This document shows positions 10,100 through 18,267 of a stretch of 57,231 nucleotides of DNA, piece by piece. The notes below the pieces were generated by a model that saw nothing but the letters and a program-made list of their open reading frames with translations, searched no databases and had not been told where the DNA came from. The translations under genes and the position numbers were made by a program. The stretch lies in NCBI RefSeq assembly GCF_018332655.1, contig NZ_BOQL01000059.1:1-57231 (forward strand), written 5' to 3'. Source of the DNA: Actinoplanes auranticolor. Lineage in GTDB: Bacteria; Actinomycetota; Actinomycetes; Mycobacteriales; Micromonosporaceae. The stretch's first letter is position 1. Each line of letters begins with the position of its first letter.

Positions 10100-10834
10100 T
10101 CATCCGCGTCGTCCGGCCAGCCACTGCTCGAAGGTCTGCGTTCCCCGCGGCCCGGGACCGGTGGGCAGCAGACCGCCGTGCGCCATCGCCCCGGGCAGCC
10201 AGAGCGGCACCACTGGACGCCGGCGGACAGTGCCGGTCCGGACCAGCCGGCGGGCCATGTCGGGCAGCGACTCGACCCGCGGCCCGGCCAGATCGGGCGC
10301 GGCCTTCTGCGGTTCGCCGCCGACGAGGTCGACGAGGGCCTCGGCGACCTCCCGAACGGCGACAGGCTGCACGGTCAGGCGGGGCACCGGTGCGACGGGT
10401 CCCGGTAGCCGCTCGAGGATCTGCTCGGCGAACTCGTGGAACTGGGTCGCCCGCAGCACGGTCCACGGCACCGAGCCACCTCGGATGATCTCCTCCTGGC
10501 GCAGTTTTCCCTGGTAGTAGCCGGTGCGCACCCGGTCGATACCCACGATGGACAACACGACGTGATGCCGTACCCCGGCCCGCGCGGCGGCGTCGAGCAG
10601 CTGACGCCCGGCCCGTTCGAAGAAGCCGACCGCCTCGGCCCGCTTCATCGTCGTCACGTTGCTCACGTCGATGGTGGCCTCGACCCCGGCGAGCGCCGCG
10701 TCGAGCCCGGCGCCGGTCACCAGATCGACGCCGGCCGACCGGGCCAGCACCGCCGGCTGGTGACCGGCGTCCCTGAGTGCCTGGACGACGTGGCGGCCGG
10801 TCAGGCCCGTGCCGCCGGCCACTGCGACCTTCAT
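10100..10834 (-). CDS. NmrA-like / SDR-type NAD(P)-binding protein
   Basis: This is a 244-residue Rossmann-fold protein. The N-terminal MKVAVAGGTGLTGRHVVQAL contains the GGTGxTGxxV dinucleotide-binding motif. GYYQGKLRQEEIIR resembles the YxxxK region of extended short-chain dehydrogenases and NmrA-like proteins. WTVLRATQFHEF is typical of the atypical SDR/NAD(P)H-sensor group. The substrate is unknown; such proteins either reduce small metabolites or sense the NADP ratio. The ATG at 10834 starts the Rossmann strand directly. It sits between comEC (62-nt gap) and the mannosidase (75-nt gap) on the same strand. Confidence 0.85.
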   Translation of the reverse strand: MKVAVAGGTGLTGRHVVQALRDAGHQPAVLARSAGVDLVTGAGLDAALAGVEATIDVSNVTTMKRAEAVGFFERAGRQLLDAAARAGVRHHVVLSIVGIDRVRTGYYQGKLRQEEIIRGGSVPWTVLRATQFHEFAEQILERLPGPVAPVPRLTVQPVAVREVAEALVDLVGGEPQKAAPDLAGPRVESLPDMARRLVRTGTVRRRPVVPLWLPGAMAHGGLLPTGPGPRGTQTFEQWLAGRRG

Positions 10835-10896
10835 GCTCGTGTCCCTCACTTTCGTCGTTGTCATCAGGACGAGCCAGGCCCACCACACGTGACAGG

Positions 10897-13446
10897 TCAC
10901 CGAGGCGGGTCACCCCGGGCCACGACGGCGAGACCCGAGCCGGTGCGGACCGCGGCGAGGTCACCGCCCTGATCGGTACGCAGGATCCGCGCCCCGCCCC
11001 GGCTCAGCCGCGCGAGCAGCGACGGATTCGGATGCCCGTAGACGTTGCCGGCCCCGACCGAGACGAGCCCCACGGCGGGGTCGACGGCGTCGAGGAACTC
11101 CGGCGACTGGTACGCCGATCCATGGTGCGCCACCTTGAGCACGTCGGCGCGTACCCCAGCGGGCCCGAGGTGGTTGAGCAGCGCCTGCTGCTCCTCGGTC
11201 TCGGCGTCGCCGGGCAGCAGCACCGTGCGGCCGTCGAGGCGGGCGCGCAGCACCAGGGAGTTGTTGTTCGGATCGGAGTTCGTGCCGTGCAACGGCTCGT
11301 ACGGCCCCAGCACGGTCACCTCGAGCCCGCCCACCGTGTAGGACCAGCCCGGACCCACCGCCAGCATCGGCACGCGCGCCCCGGCAGCCTGCGCGGCGAC
11401 CACGGCCCGCCCGCCCGGCGGCTCCGGCCAGTCCGGCGTGATCACGCCCAGGACCGAGCGGTTACGGAAGACCCCGGCAACCCCGCCGACGTGGTCGACA
11501 TGGAAGTGACTGACGACGAAGAGCACAACCTGCCGGACACCGAGCCGCCGCAGGCAATGGTCGACGGAGGTCGGCTCCGGTCCGGCGTCCACCACAACGG
11601 CCCGTCCGGCCCCCGCGGGCAGCACGATCGCATCACCCTGCCCGACGGCGCAGGTCACGATCAGCCAGCGCGGCGGCGGCCACCCCGACGCGATCAGCCG
11701 TACGGGCAGAGCCCCGAGCATCGCCCCGAGCGACACGACTGCCACCAACCGCCGGATCAGCGGCCGCCGTACGGCGATGAGCAACGCCACCGTGACCACG
11801 GCCAGCAACAGGGCGCCCAGCACCCCACCCGGCCACGGCAGCGCACCGGCGGGCACCCGGGCGCCGTAGGTCGCGACCAGCACCAGCCACCGGGCCGGCC
11901 ACTGCCCCAGCCAGGCGGCGAACTCGGCCCCGACCGGCCAGACGGGCGACAGCACAGCGGCGGACACCCCGAGCAGGGTGGCGGGCGCGATCGCGGGCAC
12001 GACCAGCAAGTTCGCGGGTACGGCGACCAGGCTGACGGTGCCCGAGATCCCGGCGACGACCGGACCGCACGCGACCTGCGCGGCAGCCGGCACGGCAAGC
12101 GCCTCAGCGGCGAGATGTGGCCATCCCCTGCGCCGGAGGGCGTCCCGCCATTTCGGCGCGAGCAGCAGCAGGCCGCCGGTCGCCAGCACGGACAGCGCGA
12201 AACCGATGTCCCCGGCGAGCTCCGGGTCGATGACGACCAGCACCGCCACCCCGGCCGCCAAGGCTGGGAGTGCCGCTCGCGGACGTCCGGCGGCCAGCCC
12301 GATCAGGCCGATGGCCCCCATCGCGGCGGCCCGCACGACGCTGGGTGAGGGCCGGGCGAGGATGACGAAGCCGACCAGCGCAACGGCACAGACCAGCGCG
12401 GTCACCACCGGCCCGGCCCGGGTCCACCGCACCGCGAACAGCACCACACCGAGGACGATCGCCACGTTGGCACCGCTCACGGCGTTCAGATGCGTCATGC
12501 CGGTCGTGCGGAAGTCCTCCTCGAGCGCGTCGTCGAGCCGGCTGGTGTCGCCGACGACCAGGCCGGGCAGCAGGCCGCCGACGTCGTCGGGCAGTGGCGC
12601 GCAGGCGCGTTGCAGGCCGGCCCGCAGGGTGCCCGCAGCACGTTGCGTCCACGACGAACGCCCGTGCAGCAGCGGCGGGTCCTTCACCGACAGGACGGCC
12701 GCCCGCAGATCACCGCCGCGCGGAGCCATCAGGCGCCCGCTGACCGACGCACGCTGGCCCGGTAGCAGCGGACGCCAAGCGGGATCGGAGCCCAGCACGA
12801 GCGCCCGTACCGACAGCCGCAGCCGAGGCCCGTCCTCGGGATAGACCGAGGTCAGGTCAACAGCGACCAGGTAGGTGGGCGGCAACCCGGGCGACCCCCG
12901 CAAGGCCCGGGGATCGTCCCGCACCACAAGATCGACACGTACGGTGGCACCGGCGTCGACAAGCTGAGCGAGCGGCCCGGCATCCCGGATAGCGACCCGC
13001 GCGGCGGTGGCCACGGCCCCGCAACCGGCGCCGAGCAGGGCAGCAGCGACGAGCCAGCGCACGGCTCCGCCTTCACGGTCGCTGAGCCCTCGCGGCTGCT
13101 TGAGGGGTCGGGAAGGGCCGGGTCGTGCGCGGACCGGCCCGGCGGGCCGCGGTTGCGAGGCCCTCGGCATGCGCGACGGCCTGCGCGACGGCGGCCTCCT
13201 GCGCCGGTGGACGAACGCTGTGCCCGCGGCCGCTATCAGCGTCGCGCCGCCGAGGAAGAGGCCCCACCGGGCGGACAGGTAGAGCGAGGCCAGTGCCGCG
13301 AGCCACAGGGCCACCGCAAAGCTCGCCAGCCGGAGATCGGGTGCGCGATCGTCGGACGCCAGACGTTTGCCGGCCGGACGCGAGGGCGGCGTTGACCTGC
13401 TGCTCGCGGTCGTGGCGCCGGACGTGCCCTGGTGGGGCCGGCTCAT
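10897..13446 (-). CDS. comEC: ComEC/Rec2 competence protein, DNA uptake channel
   Basis: This is an 849-residue polytopic membrane protein. A proline/arginine-rich linker interrupts the N-terminal helices (about residues 80-125). The central Competence domain has many hydrophobic segments and the motif MTHLNAVSGANVAI. The C-terminal domain is a metallo-beta-lactamase fold with VVSHFHVDHVGG (HxHxDH zinc site) and LKVAHHGS, probably the nuclease that degrades the non-transported strand. It carries single-stranded DNA into the cytoplasm. The ATG overlaps the comEA stop (ATGA), so the two are translationally coupled. Confidence 0.95.
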   Translation of the reverse strand: MSRPHQGTSGATTASSRSTPPSRPAGKRLASDDRAPDLRLASFAVALWLAALASLYLSARWGLFLGGATLIAAAGTAFVHRRRRPPSRRPSRMPRASQPRPAGPVRARPGPSRPLKQPRGLSDREGGAVRWLVAAALLGAGCGAVATAARVAIRDAGPLAQLVDAGATVRVDLVVRDDPRALRGSPGLPPTYLVAVDLTSVYPEDGPRLRLSVRALVLGSDPAWRPLLPGQRASVSGRLMAPRGGDLRAAVLSVKDPPLLHGRSSWTQRAAGTLRAGLQRACAPLPDDVGGLLPGLVVGDTSRLDDALEEDFRTTGMTHLNAVSGANVAIVLGVVLFAVRWTRAGPVVTALVCAVALVGFVILARPSPSVVRAAAMGAIGLIGLAAGRPRAALPALAAGVAVLVVIDPELAGDIGFALSVLATGGLLLLAPKWRDALRRRGWPHLAAEALAVPAAAQVACGPVVAGISGTVSLVAVPANLLVVPAIAPATLLGVSAAVLSPVWPVGAEFAAWLGQWPARWLVLVATYGARVPAGALPWPGGVLGALLLAVVTVALLIAVRRPLIRRLVAVVSLGAMLGALPVRLIASGWPPPRWLIVTCAVGQGDAIVLPAGAGRAVVVDAGPEPTSVDHCLRRLGVRQVVLFVVSHFHVDHVGGVAGVFRNRSVLGVITPDWPEPPGGRAVVAAQAAGARVPMLAVGPGWSYTVGGLEVTVLGPYEPLHGTNSDPNNNSLVLRARLDGRTVLLPGDAETEEQQALLNHLGPAGVRADVLKVAHHGSAYQSPEFLDAVDPAVGLVSVGAGNVYGHPNPSLLARLSRGGARILRTDQGGDLAAVRTGSGLAVVARGDPPR

Positions 13447-14894
13447 ACGGTCACCAGTTCCTTGAGCTGTTCGTAGCGGGCGGCGCCGATGCCACTGACC
13501 TGACGCAGATCGCTGACCGCCCGGAAGCCGCCCTGAGCATCGCGGGCCTGCAGGATTCGCTGGGCCAGGACGGGGCCCACGCCGGGGAGCGTGTCCAGGT
13601 CGGCCAGGGTGGCGGTGTTGAGGTTGATCGGGCCGGCGCCTGGTTGACCCGGTGCTGCGGGACCGGCCGGTGCTGTCGGGGCGGAGCCCGGCGCGAGCGT
13701 GACGCCGACCATGATCAGCTCGCCGTCGGTGACTTTGCGGGCCAGGTTGAGTGGCGCCACGTCCACGCCCGGATTGGCGCCGCCGGCGGCCTGCAGAGCA
13801 TCCGCCACGCGGGCACCGGACGGAAGGTGGACCAGGCCCGGTTTGCGGACTTTGCCGCCGACGGCCACCACGACGGCAGCCGGTGCGGAGGGCTTGGCGC
13901 CAGGTGCGGCTTTGGCGCTGGTCGCCGGGTCGGCATCATCCGCGGCATCGGTGAGGGAAGCGTCCGCAGCGGCGGGGTCGATGCGGGGTGGAGCAACCGG
14001 GTCGACCCGCGGGCGGGCTCGCCACGCCAGCAGGGCCGCGATCACGACCACCAGGACCGCGACTGCGGCCAGAGCCTTCACCCCGCGGCGACCAGGATCG
14101 AAGGCGCCGAGACGCGAGCGCGGAGCGCTGTCGAACGCGCCGGCGCCGGTGAGCGGCGGGTCGTCCTGGGGGTACTCGTCGTCGTCTTCGTCGGCGTCGG
14201 GTCCGAACAGGGCGGGGGGACGCAGGGGACGTTGAGCTGCCGCAGCGGGAGCCCACGGCGGCCGGATCGCCAGGTCTTCGGCCGCCGGGACGAGCGGTGG
14301 GGGCGGGCTGACGGGGGTGGCTGGGCGGGGCTCGGCGGGCTCCAGCGTCACGTCGTCCGGCCAGCCCGGGAGCAGATCAGCCCAGGTGAGCGGTGGCCCA
14401 CCGGGCACCGGCCAGGCGCTGCCACTCCCTGCCCCGCCGGACCAGTCCGTCGTCCGGTGAGGAGGCAGAGAAGCGGTACCACCACCACCTTCACCTGCGT
14501 CGACGAAGGCTGCCTGCGCTCCGGGAGCCGAGGGGGGCGGCGCCGCTACCGTCCTGTGTGAGACATCCTGCGGACCTGGGTCGGCAGGAACAGGCGCAGC
14601 GCGATAGAACGGCTGGTCCAGAGCGAACGGCTCGCCGGGTCGCGACGGAACGTCCGAATCATCCGACATCGGCGTCGTAGCAGCGGCGGAGCCACCCAGG
14701 TCAGCGTCGCCCACCAGCGCCGCCGGAGAACCCAGCCGCCGTGGCGGTGTGGCCCACGGTGACCCCGAAGGATGCGGAGGCGCCCCCGGACGGGCAGGCG
14801 GCGATGCCGGCTGGGCGCGTACCGGTGCAGCTGGGGATGCCAGGACCGTCCGCAGCCTGACGCTCACTTCGTCGGGATTCCTCGCCTCACGCAC
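13443..14894 (-). CDS. comEA: ComEA-type DNA receptor with a long disordered N-terminus
   Basis: This is a 483-residue protein. Residues 1-270 are Pro/Ala/Gly-rich and probably disordered and cytosolic. A single membrane helix follows at 272-290 (VKALAAVAVLVVVIAALLAW). Next come an SLBB-type domain (VVAVGGKVRKPGLVHLPSG, about 345-400) and two C-terminal helix-hairpin-helix motifs (INLNTATLADLDTLPGVG and VSGIGAARYEQLKELV). The HhH domain binds double-stranded DNA outside the membrane and hands it to ComEC. Typical ComEA proteins are 150-300 residues, so the N-terminal extension is unusual. Two DnaA-like boxes lie in the divergent region before it (14938-14963). Confidence 0.92.
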   Translation of the reverse strand: MREARNPDEVSVRLRTVLASPAAPVRAQPASPPARPGAPPHPSGSPWATPPRRLGSPAALVGDADLGGSAAATTPMSDDSDVPSRPGEPFALDQPFYRAAPVPADPGPQDVSHRTVAAPPPSAPGAQAAFVDAGEGGGGTASLPPHRTTDWSGGAGSGSAWPVPGGPPLTWADLLPGWPDDVTLEPAEPRPATPVSPPPPLVPAAEDLAIRPPWAPAAAAQRPLRPPALFGPDADEDDDEYPQDDPPLTGAGAFDSAPRSRLGAFDPGRRGVKALAAVAVLVVVIAALLAWRARPRVDPVAPPRIDPAAADASLTDAADDADPATSAKAAPGAKPSAPAAVVVAVGGKVRKPGLVHLPSGARVADALQAAGGANPGVDVAPLNLARKVTDGELIMVGVTLAPGSAPTAPAGPAAPGQPGAGPINLNTATLADLDTLPGVGPVLAQRILQARDAQGGFRAVSDLRQVSGIGAARYEQLKELVTV

Positions 14895-14937
14895 CGGCCG
14901 AAACTAGGTCTCCGCGCTGCTCCGTCGCCCCGACCCC

Positions 14938-14963
14938 TGTGGATGAAAACGGACTGTGGATAA
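14938..14963 (+). promoter_or_regulatory. Pair of DnaA-box-like sites
   Basis: TGTGGATAA at 14955-14963 is the exact complement of the consensus DnaA box TTATCCACA. TGTGGATGA at 14938-14946 differs from it by one base. They are 17 nt apart in the divergent promoter region between comEA and the methyltransferase gene. Binding by DnaA is inferred, not shown. Confidence 0.4.
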
Positions 14964-15001
14964 CCCCCGGCCGGCTCCCCCGCTTTGCTAGACATGGCGC
15001 T

Positions 15002-15799
15002 GTGACAATTACCGACCTGACCGAGGCGACAGTCCGGCTGCGTGCCGCCGGCTGCGTCTTCGCCGAGGACGAGGCCGCCGTGCTCGGCGGGGCCGCCACC
15101 GACCCCGCGCATCTCAGCGAGCTCGTCGGCCGCCGCGCGCTGGGCGAGCCCTTGGAGCAGGTGGTCGGTTTCGCCGACTTCTGCGGGGTCCGGGTCCGCC
15201 TGCGTCCCGGCGTCTTCGTGCCGCGGGTCCGCAGCGAGCTCCTCGTGCGCACCGCCCTCGCCGAGCTCCGGACACCCGGCCGGACCGTGGTCGACCTCTG
15301 CTGCGGTTCCGGGGCGCTCGGCCTCGCCGTCCGCGAGAAAGCGCCGGCCATCCGCCTGTTCGCCGCCGACAGTGACCCTGTCGCCGTCGCCTGCGCCCGC
15401 GACAACCTCGGCGGGAACGTCTTCCAGGGCGACCTGTTCGCCGCCCTGCCCGCGACCCTGCGCGGCCACATCGACGTACTCCTGGCCAACGTCCCCTATG
15501 TCGCCACCGAGCACATCGCCCTGCTCCCCGCCGAGGCCAGGCTGCACGAGCCCCGCACCGCCCTGGACGGCGGCGCCGACGGCCTCGACGTCTTCCGCGA
15601 GGTCGTCTCCGGTGCCGCCGGTTGGCTGGCCCCCGGCGGGCTGTTGCTCTCCGAGATCACCGAGGCGCAGGCCGGGGCCGCCGGGGCCGCAGTCCGCGCC
15701 GCGGGCCTGATCGCGGGCATCGTCGAGGACGAGGATCTGGAGGCGAGAGCCGTCACCGGTCGGTGGCCGCAACTTCCAGGCGCAACAGGCCTGCGATAA
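15002..15799 (+). CDS. PrmC-like protein N5-glutamine methyltransferase
   Basis: This is a 265-residue class I SAM-dependent methyltransferase. The short helical N-terminal domain is followed by motif I VDLCCGSGALGLAV at about residues 97-110. The substrate-side motif reads NVPY at 163-166 in place of the NPPY of PrmC. It fits the actinobacterial family called putative protein-(glutamine-N5) methyltransferase, distinct from the main release-factor enzyme PrmC; the protein substrate is not established. The start was taken as the GTG at 15002, which matches the length of relatives. An ATG at 14939 would add 21 residues across the DnaA-like boxes. A TAGACAT just upstream of the GTG may be a -10 element with a very short leader. 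Confidence 0.82.
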   Translation: MTITDLTEATVRLRAAGCVFAEDEAAVLGGAATDPAHLSELVGRRALGEPLEQVVGFADFCGVRVRLRPGVFVPRVRSELLVRTALAELRTPGRTVVDLCCGSGALGLAVREKAPAIRLFAADSDPVAVACARDNLGGNVFQGDLFAALPATLRGHIDVLLANVPYVATEHIALLPAEARLHEPRTALDGGADGLDVFREVVSGAAGWLAPGGLLLSEITEAQAGAAGAAVRAAGLIAGIVEDEDLEARAVTGRWPQLPGATGLR

Positions 15800-15843
15800 G
15801 GTCAGCGGCCGATGCCGGGGGGCAGAGCAAGGAGGCACTGCGC

Positions 15844-16905
15844 GTGGGCTTTTTCCGCAGGGTCGCCCGGGCTCGGCTGGCCAGCCAGGTCATCAGAAGG
15901 CTGCGCCGCGCCGGGTTCGCCGACGCCCGGTACCACTCGGCGACGTTCTCGGTAAGTTTCACTCCGGACGGTGACGACGTTCCGAGTGTGCTTCAGCTCG
16001 ACGGCCTGCTGGCGCAGCGGTCACGCGGGCGCCGGCGGCGGGTCGACCGGTTCGTCGCCGGGTTTCTCCGCAATCCGGGGCTGCCGGTGGACTGGCACGC
16101 GGCCCGCCCGCTGCTGCGGCCGGTGCTGCGGGGGGTGACCACACCTTCGGACGTCGGCACGCCGCTGAGGCGGCCCGCCCTGCCCTTCCTGGCCGAGTTC
16201 GTGGTGGTGGACCACCCGGAGACGATGACCTACGTGTCGGTCGACAACGGCTGGGGGGTCGACGCCGACGAGGTGTTCGCCGCCGCGCGGGCCAATCTGA
16301 CCGCGGCCACGCTGCTGGGCAAGGCCACCGAGCCGGTCGTGGTGCAGTTCGTCGACGACGGGGACGCCTACTGGACGTCGCATCTGCTGCTCGACGGGTG
16401 GCTGGCCGGGCTCGCCGGGCAGGTCGGCGGGAAACCGGTCGCCTTCGCCCCCGACCGGAGCACGCTGCTGGTCACGGCGGACAACAGCGATCATCTGCCC
16501 GGGCTGTTCGCGCAGGCCGAGGCGATCTATCTGGCGTCGCCGCGGGCGATCACCCCGATGGCGTACGTGAGTGACGCCGACGGGCGCACGGTGCCTTACC
16601 GGGCCGCGCCGGGCTCACCGTACGAGATCTGCGTGCGGCGGGCGCAGGGTGTGCTGGCCGCCCGGGAGTACGCCCGCCAGGCGGAGCAGTTGCCGCTGGC
16701 GGCGGAGCTGCTGATCGCGGACGACGGCCGCACCCGGGCTCTGTGGCCGCAGGACGGGCCGGCGCTGCTGCCGGTGGCCGACGAGGTGCAGATGGGAGAG
16801 GCGATCCGGCCGTGGCGGGAGGTCGCACCGCACCTGACCGAGCAGCAGCTGACACCCCCACGCTGGCACGGCGAGAGCTGGCCCAAAGCCGCGGACCACG
16901 ACTGA
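15844..16905 (+). CDS. Conserved protein of unknown function (possibly DUF1444-like)
   Basis: This is a 353-residue protein without signal peptide or membrane helices. The N-terminus is basic (GFFRRVARARLASQVIRRLR). The central part, LPFLAEFVVVDHPETMTYV then WGVDADEVFAAARANL, weakly recalls the DUF1444/YtpQ family, and the C-terminal half contains ITPMAYVSDADGRTVPY. I cannot assign a function. The GTG at 15844 is well supported by AAGGAGG at 15829-15835. It lies 44 nt behind the methyltransferase gene on the same strand, so co-transcription is likely. A 17-bp tandem duplication covers its stop codon. Confidence 0.75.
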   Translation: MGFFRRVARARLASQVIRRLRRAGFADARYHSATFSVSFTPDGDDVPSVLQLDGLLAQRSRGRRRRVDRFVAGFLRNPGLPVDWHAARPLLRPVLRGVTTPSDVGTPLRRPALPFLAEFVVVDHPETMTYVSVDNGWGVDADEVFAAARANLTAATLLGKATEPVVVQFVDDGDAYWTSHLLLDGWLAGLAGQVGGKPVAFAPDRSTLLVTADNSDHLPGLFAQAEAIYLASPRAITPMAYVSDADGRTVPYRAAPGSPYEICVRRAQGVLAAREYARQAEQLPLAAELLIADDGRTRALWPQDGPALLPVADEVQMGEAIRPWREVAPHLTEQQLTPPRWHGESWPKAADHD

Positions 16906-16940
16906 CAGCGGGCCAGGACTGACAGCGGGCCAGGACCGAC
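16900..16940. repeat. 17-bp tandem duplication over a stop codon
   Basis: The unit GACTGACAGCGGGCCAG occurs at 16900-16916 and again at 16917-16933, with a partial third copy after it. The first copy contains the TGA that ends the upstream gene. It looks like a recent slippage event. Confidence 0.7.
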
Positions 16941-16951
16941 CGTCAGGCGGC

Positions 16952-17800
16952 TCAGACGCGCCGGTGCACGACCACCCCGGCGACCCCCGGCCCGACGTGG
17001 GCCGCGACCACCGCCCCGATCTCCGTGATGTAGCAGTCCCGGAGCCGGTCCCCCAGCCGCATGGTCACCGCGTCCGCCAGCGCCGCCGCCCGGTCCGCCG
17101 CCCCCAGGTGGTGCACCGCGATGTCCACCGCTCCGTCCCCGGAGGCCTCCACCGTCAGATCCACCAGCCGGGCCAGCGCCCGCCCGGCGGTCCGCACCTT
17201 GTCCCGCACCACGATCGACCCGTCCACCACGTGCAGGATCGGCTTGACCGACAGCGCCGTCCCGAGCAGCGCCGACGCCGCGCCGATCCGGCCGCCGCGG
17301 CGCAGGAACTCCAGCGTGTCGACGTAGAACAGGGTGCTGACCTGGGCGGAGTGGTCGACCGCAGCCTGGCGTACCGCTTGCAGCGTCGCGCCCGTGCCCG
17401 CCACAGTGCTGGCGCCCAGGGCCGCGAAGCCCAGGCCCATCGCCGTGGTGCCGCTGTCCACCACCTCGACCTGCGGTCCGATCTCCCCGGCGGCCAGCAG
17501 GGCCGCGTCGTAGGTGCCGGAGAGGTGCGAGGACAGGTGCACGGAGACGATGCCGTCCGCACCGGCGTCGAGCAGCCGGCGGTACGCGGCCACGAACTGC
17601 TCCGGCGCCGGCCGTGACGTGCTCACCGTGACCCGCCGCTGGCCCAGCGCACGGGCCACGTCGGCCGGGGAGATCTCGGAGCCCTCCAGGCCCTCCTCGC
17701 CGTTGATCACGACGGTGAGCGGGACGACGGTGAGGTCGTACGTCCCGCTCAGCTCGGACGGCAGGTACGCGGTGGAGTCGGTGACGACCGCGACGGGCAT
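16952..17800 (-). CDS. DegV family fatty-acid-binding protein
   Basis: This is a 282-residue two-domain protein of the DegV/FakB family, which binds fatty acids and in Firmicutes presents them to the kinase FakA. Marks are the N-terminal VTDSTAYLPSEL, TVSTSRPAPEQF, the ligand-contact motif HLSSHLSGTYDAA, DSGTTAMGLG and FLRRGGRIGAAS. No FakA-like DhaL kinase gene lies in the window, so the physiological partner is unknown. Length is normal. It is the last gene of a minus-strand series that starts at nadD, 24 nt after the lipoprotein gene, and is convergent with the unknown gene at 15844. Confidence 0.93.
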   Translation of the reverse strand: MPVAVVTDSTAYLPSELSGTYDLTVVPLTVVINGEEGLEGSEISPADVARALGQRRVTVSTSRPAPEQFVAAYRRLLDAGADGIVSVHLSSHLSGTYDAALLAAGEIGPQVEVVDSGTTAMGLGFAALGASTVAGTGATLQAVRQAAVDHSAQVSTLFYVDTLEFLRRGGRIGAASALLGTALSVKPILHVVDGSIVVRDKVRTAGRALARLVDLTVEASGDGAVDIAVHHLGAADRAAALADAVTMRLGDRLRDCYITEIGAVVAAHVGPGVAGVVVHRRV

Positions 17801-17824
17801 GCGGGCACCGTAGCCGATGGTGGC

Positions 17825-18220
17825 CTAGTTCGCGCGGAGGGTGGTCACGACGAACGGCGTGCCCTGCTGGCAGGTGGTCATCATGCCCTGCTCGGCGCGG
17901 CCGGTGACGGTGACCGAGGCGCCCGGTTTGGCGGCGGAACGCTGCTCGGGATCGTTGATGATCAGCAGGTGGCCGTCGAGGAGCAGGCAGTTGGGCTCGA
18001 CCCCGGCGGCGATCGTGCCGGTGAGGGTCTGCGGGCCCCCGGCCGGGGGCTTGACCGAGCCGGATTCCTCCGTCGGCAACACGGACGGGTCCGCCGACGC
18101 CGAGGAGGCGGGCGGGATCGAGGAGGCGGGCGCACCGGCGGAGTCGGCGGTGCCGCCGTTGGCGCAGCCGGCGAGGGCCAGGACGACGAGCAGAGGCAGG
18201 CTGATGCGTCGGATGGTCAT
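17825..18220 (-). CDS. Small secreted lipoprotein of unknown function
   Basis: This is a 131-residue protein with an N-terminal basic MTIRR, a hydrophobic core and the lipobox LAGC at about residues 16-19, so it should be lipid-anchored outside the membrane. A Ser/Ala/Pro linker follows. The C-terminal 70 residues (TLTGTIAAGVEPNCLLLDG, then VTVTGRAEQGMMTTCQQG) form a probable small beta barrel with two Cys that may form a disulfide. The strand pattern resembles an OB-type fold, but I assign no family. It lies within the nadD-rsfS-phosphatase-lipoprotein-DegV run, 47 nt behind the phosphatase gene. Confidence 0.75.
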   Translation of the reverse strand: MTIRRISLPLLVVLALAGCANGGTADSAGAPASSIPPASSASADPSVLPTEESGSVKPPAGGPQTLTGTIAAGVEPNCLLLDGHLLIINDPEQRSAAKPGASVTVTGRAEQGMMTTCQQGTPFVVTTLRAN

Positions 18221-18267
18221 GGTCGTTGGACGCTACCCGCTGCCCCGCTCGTTCCCGGCACCGGAGA

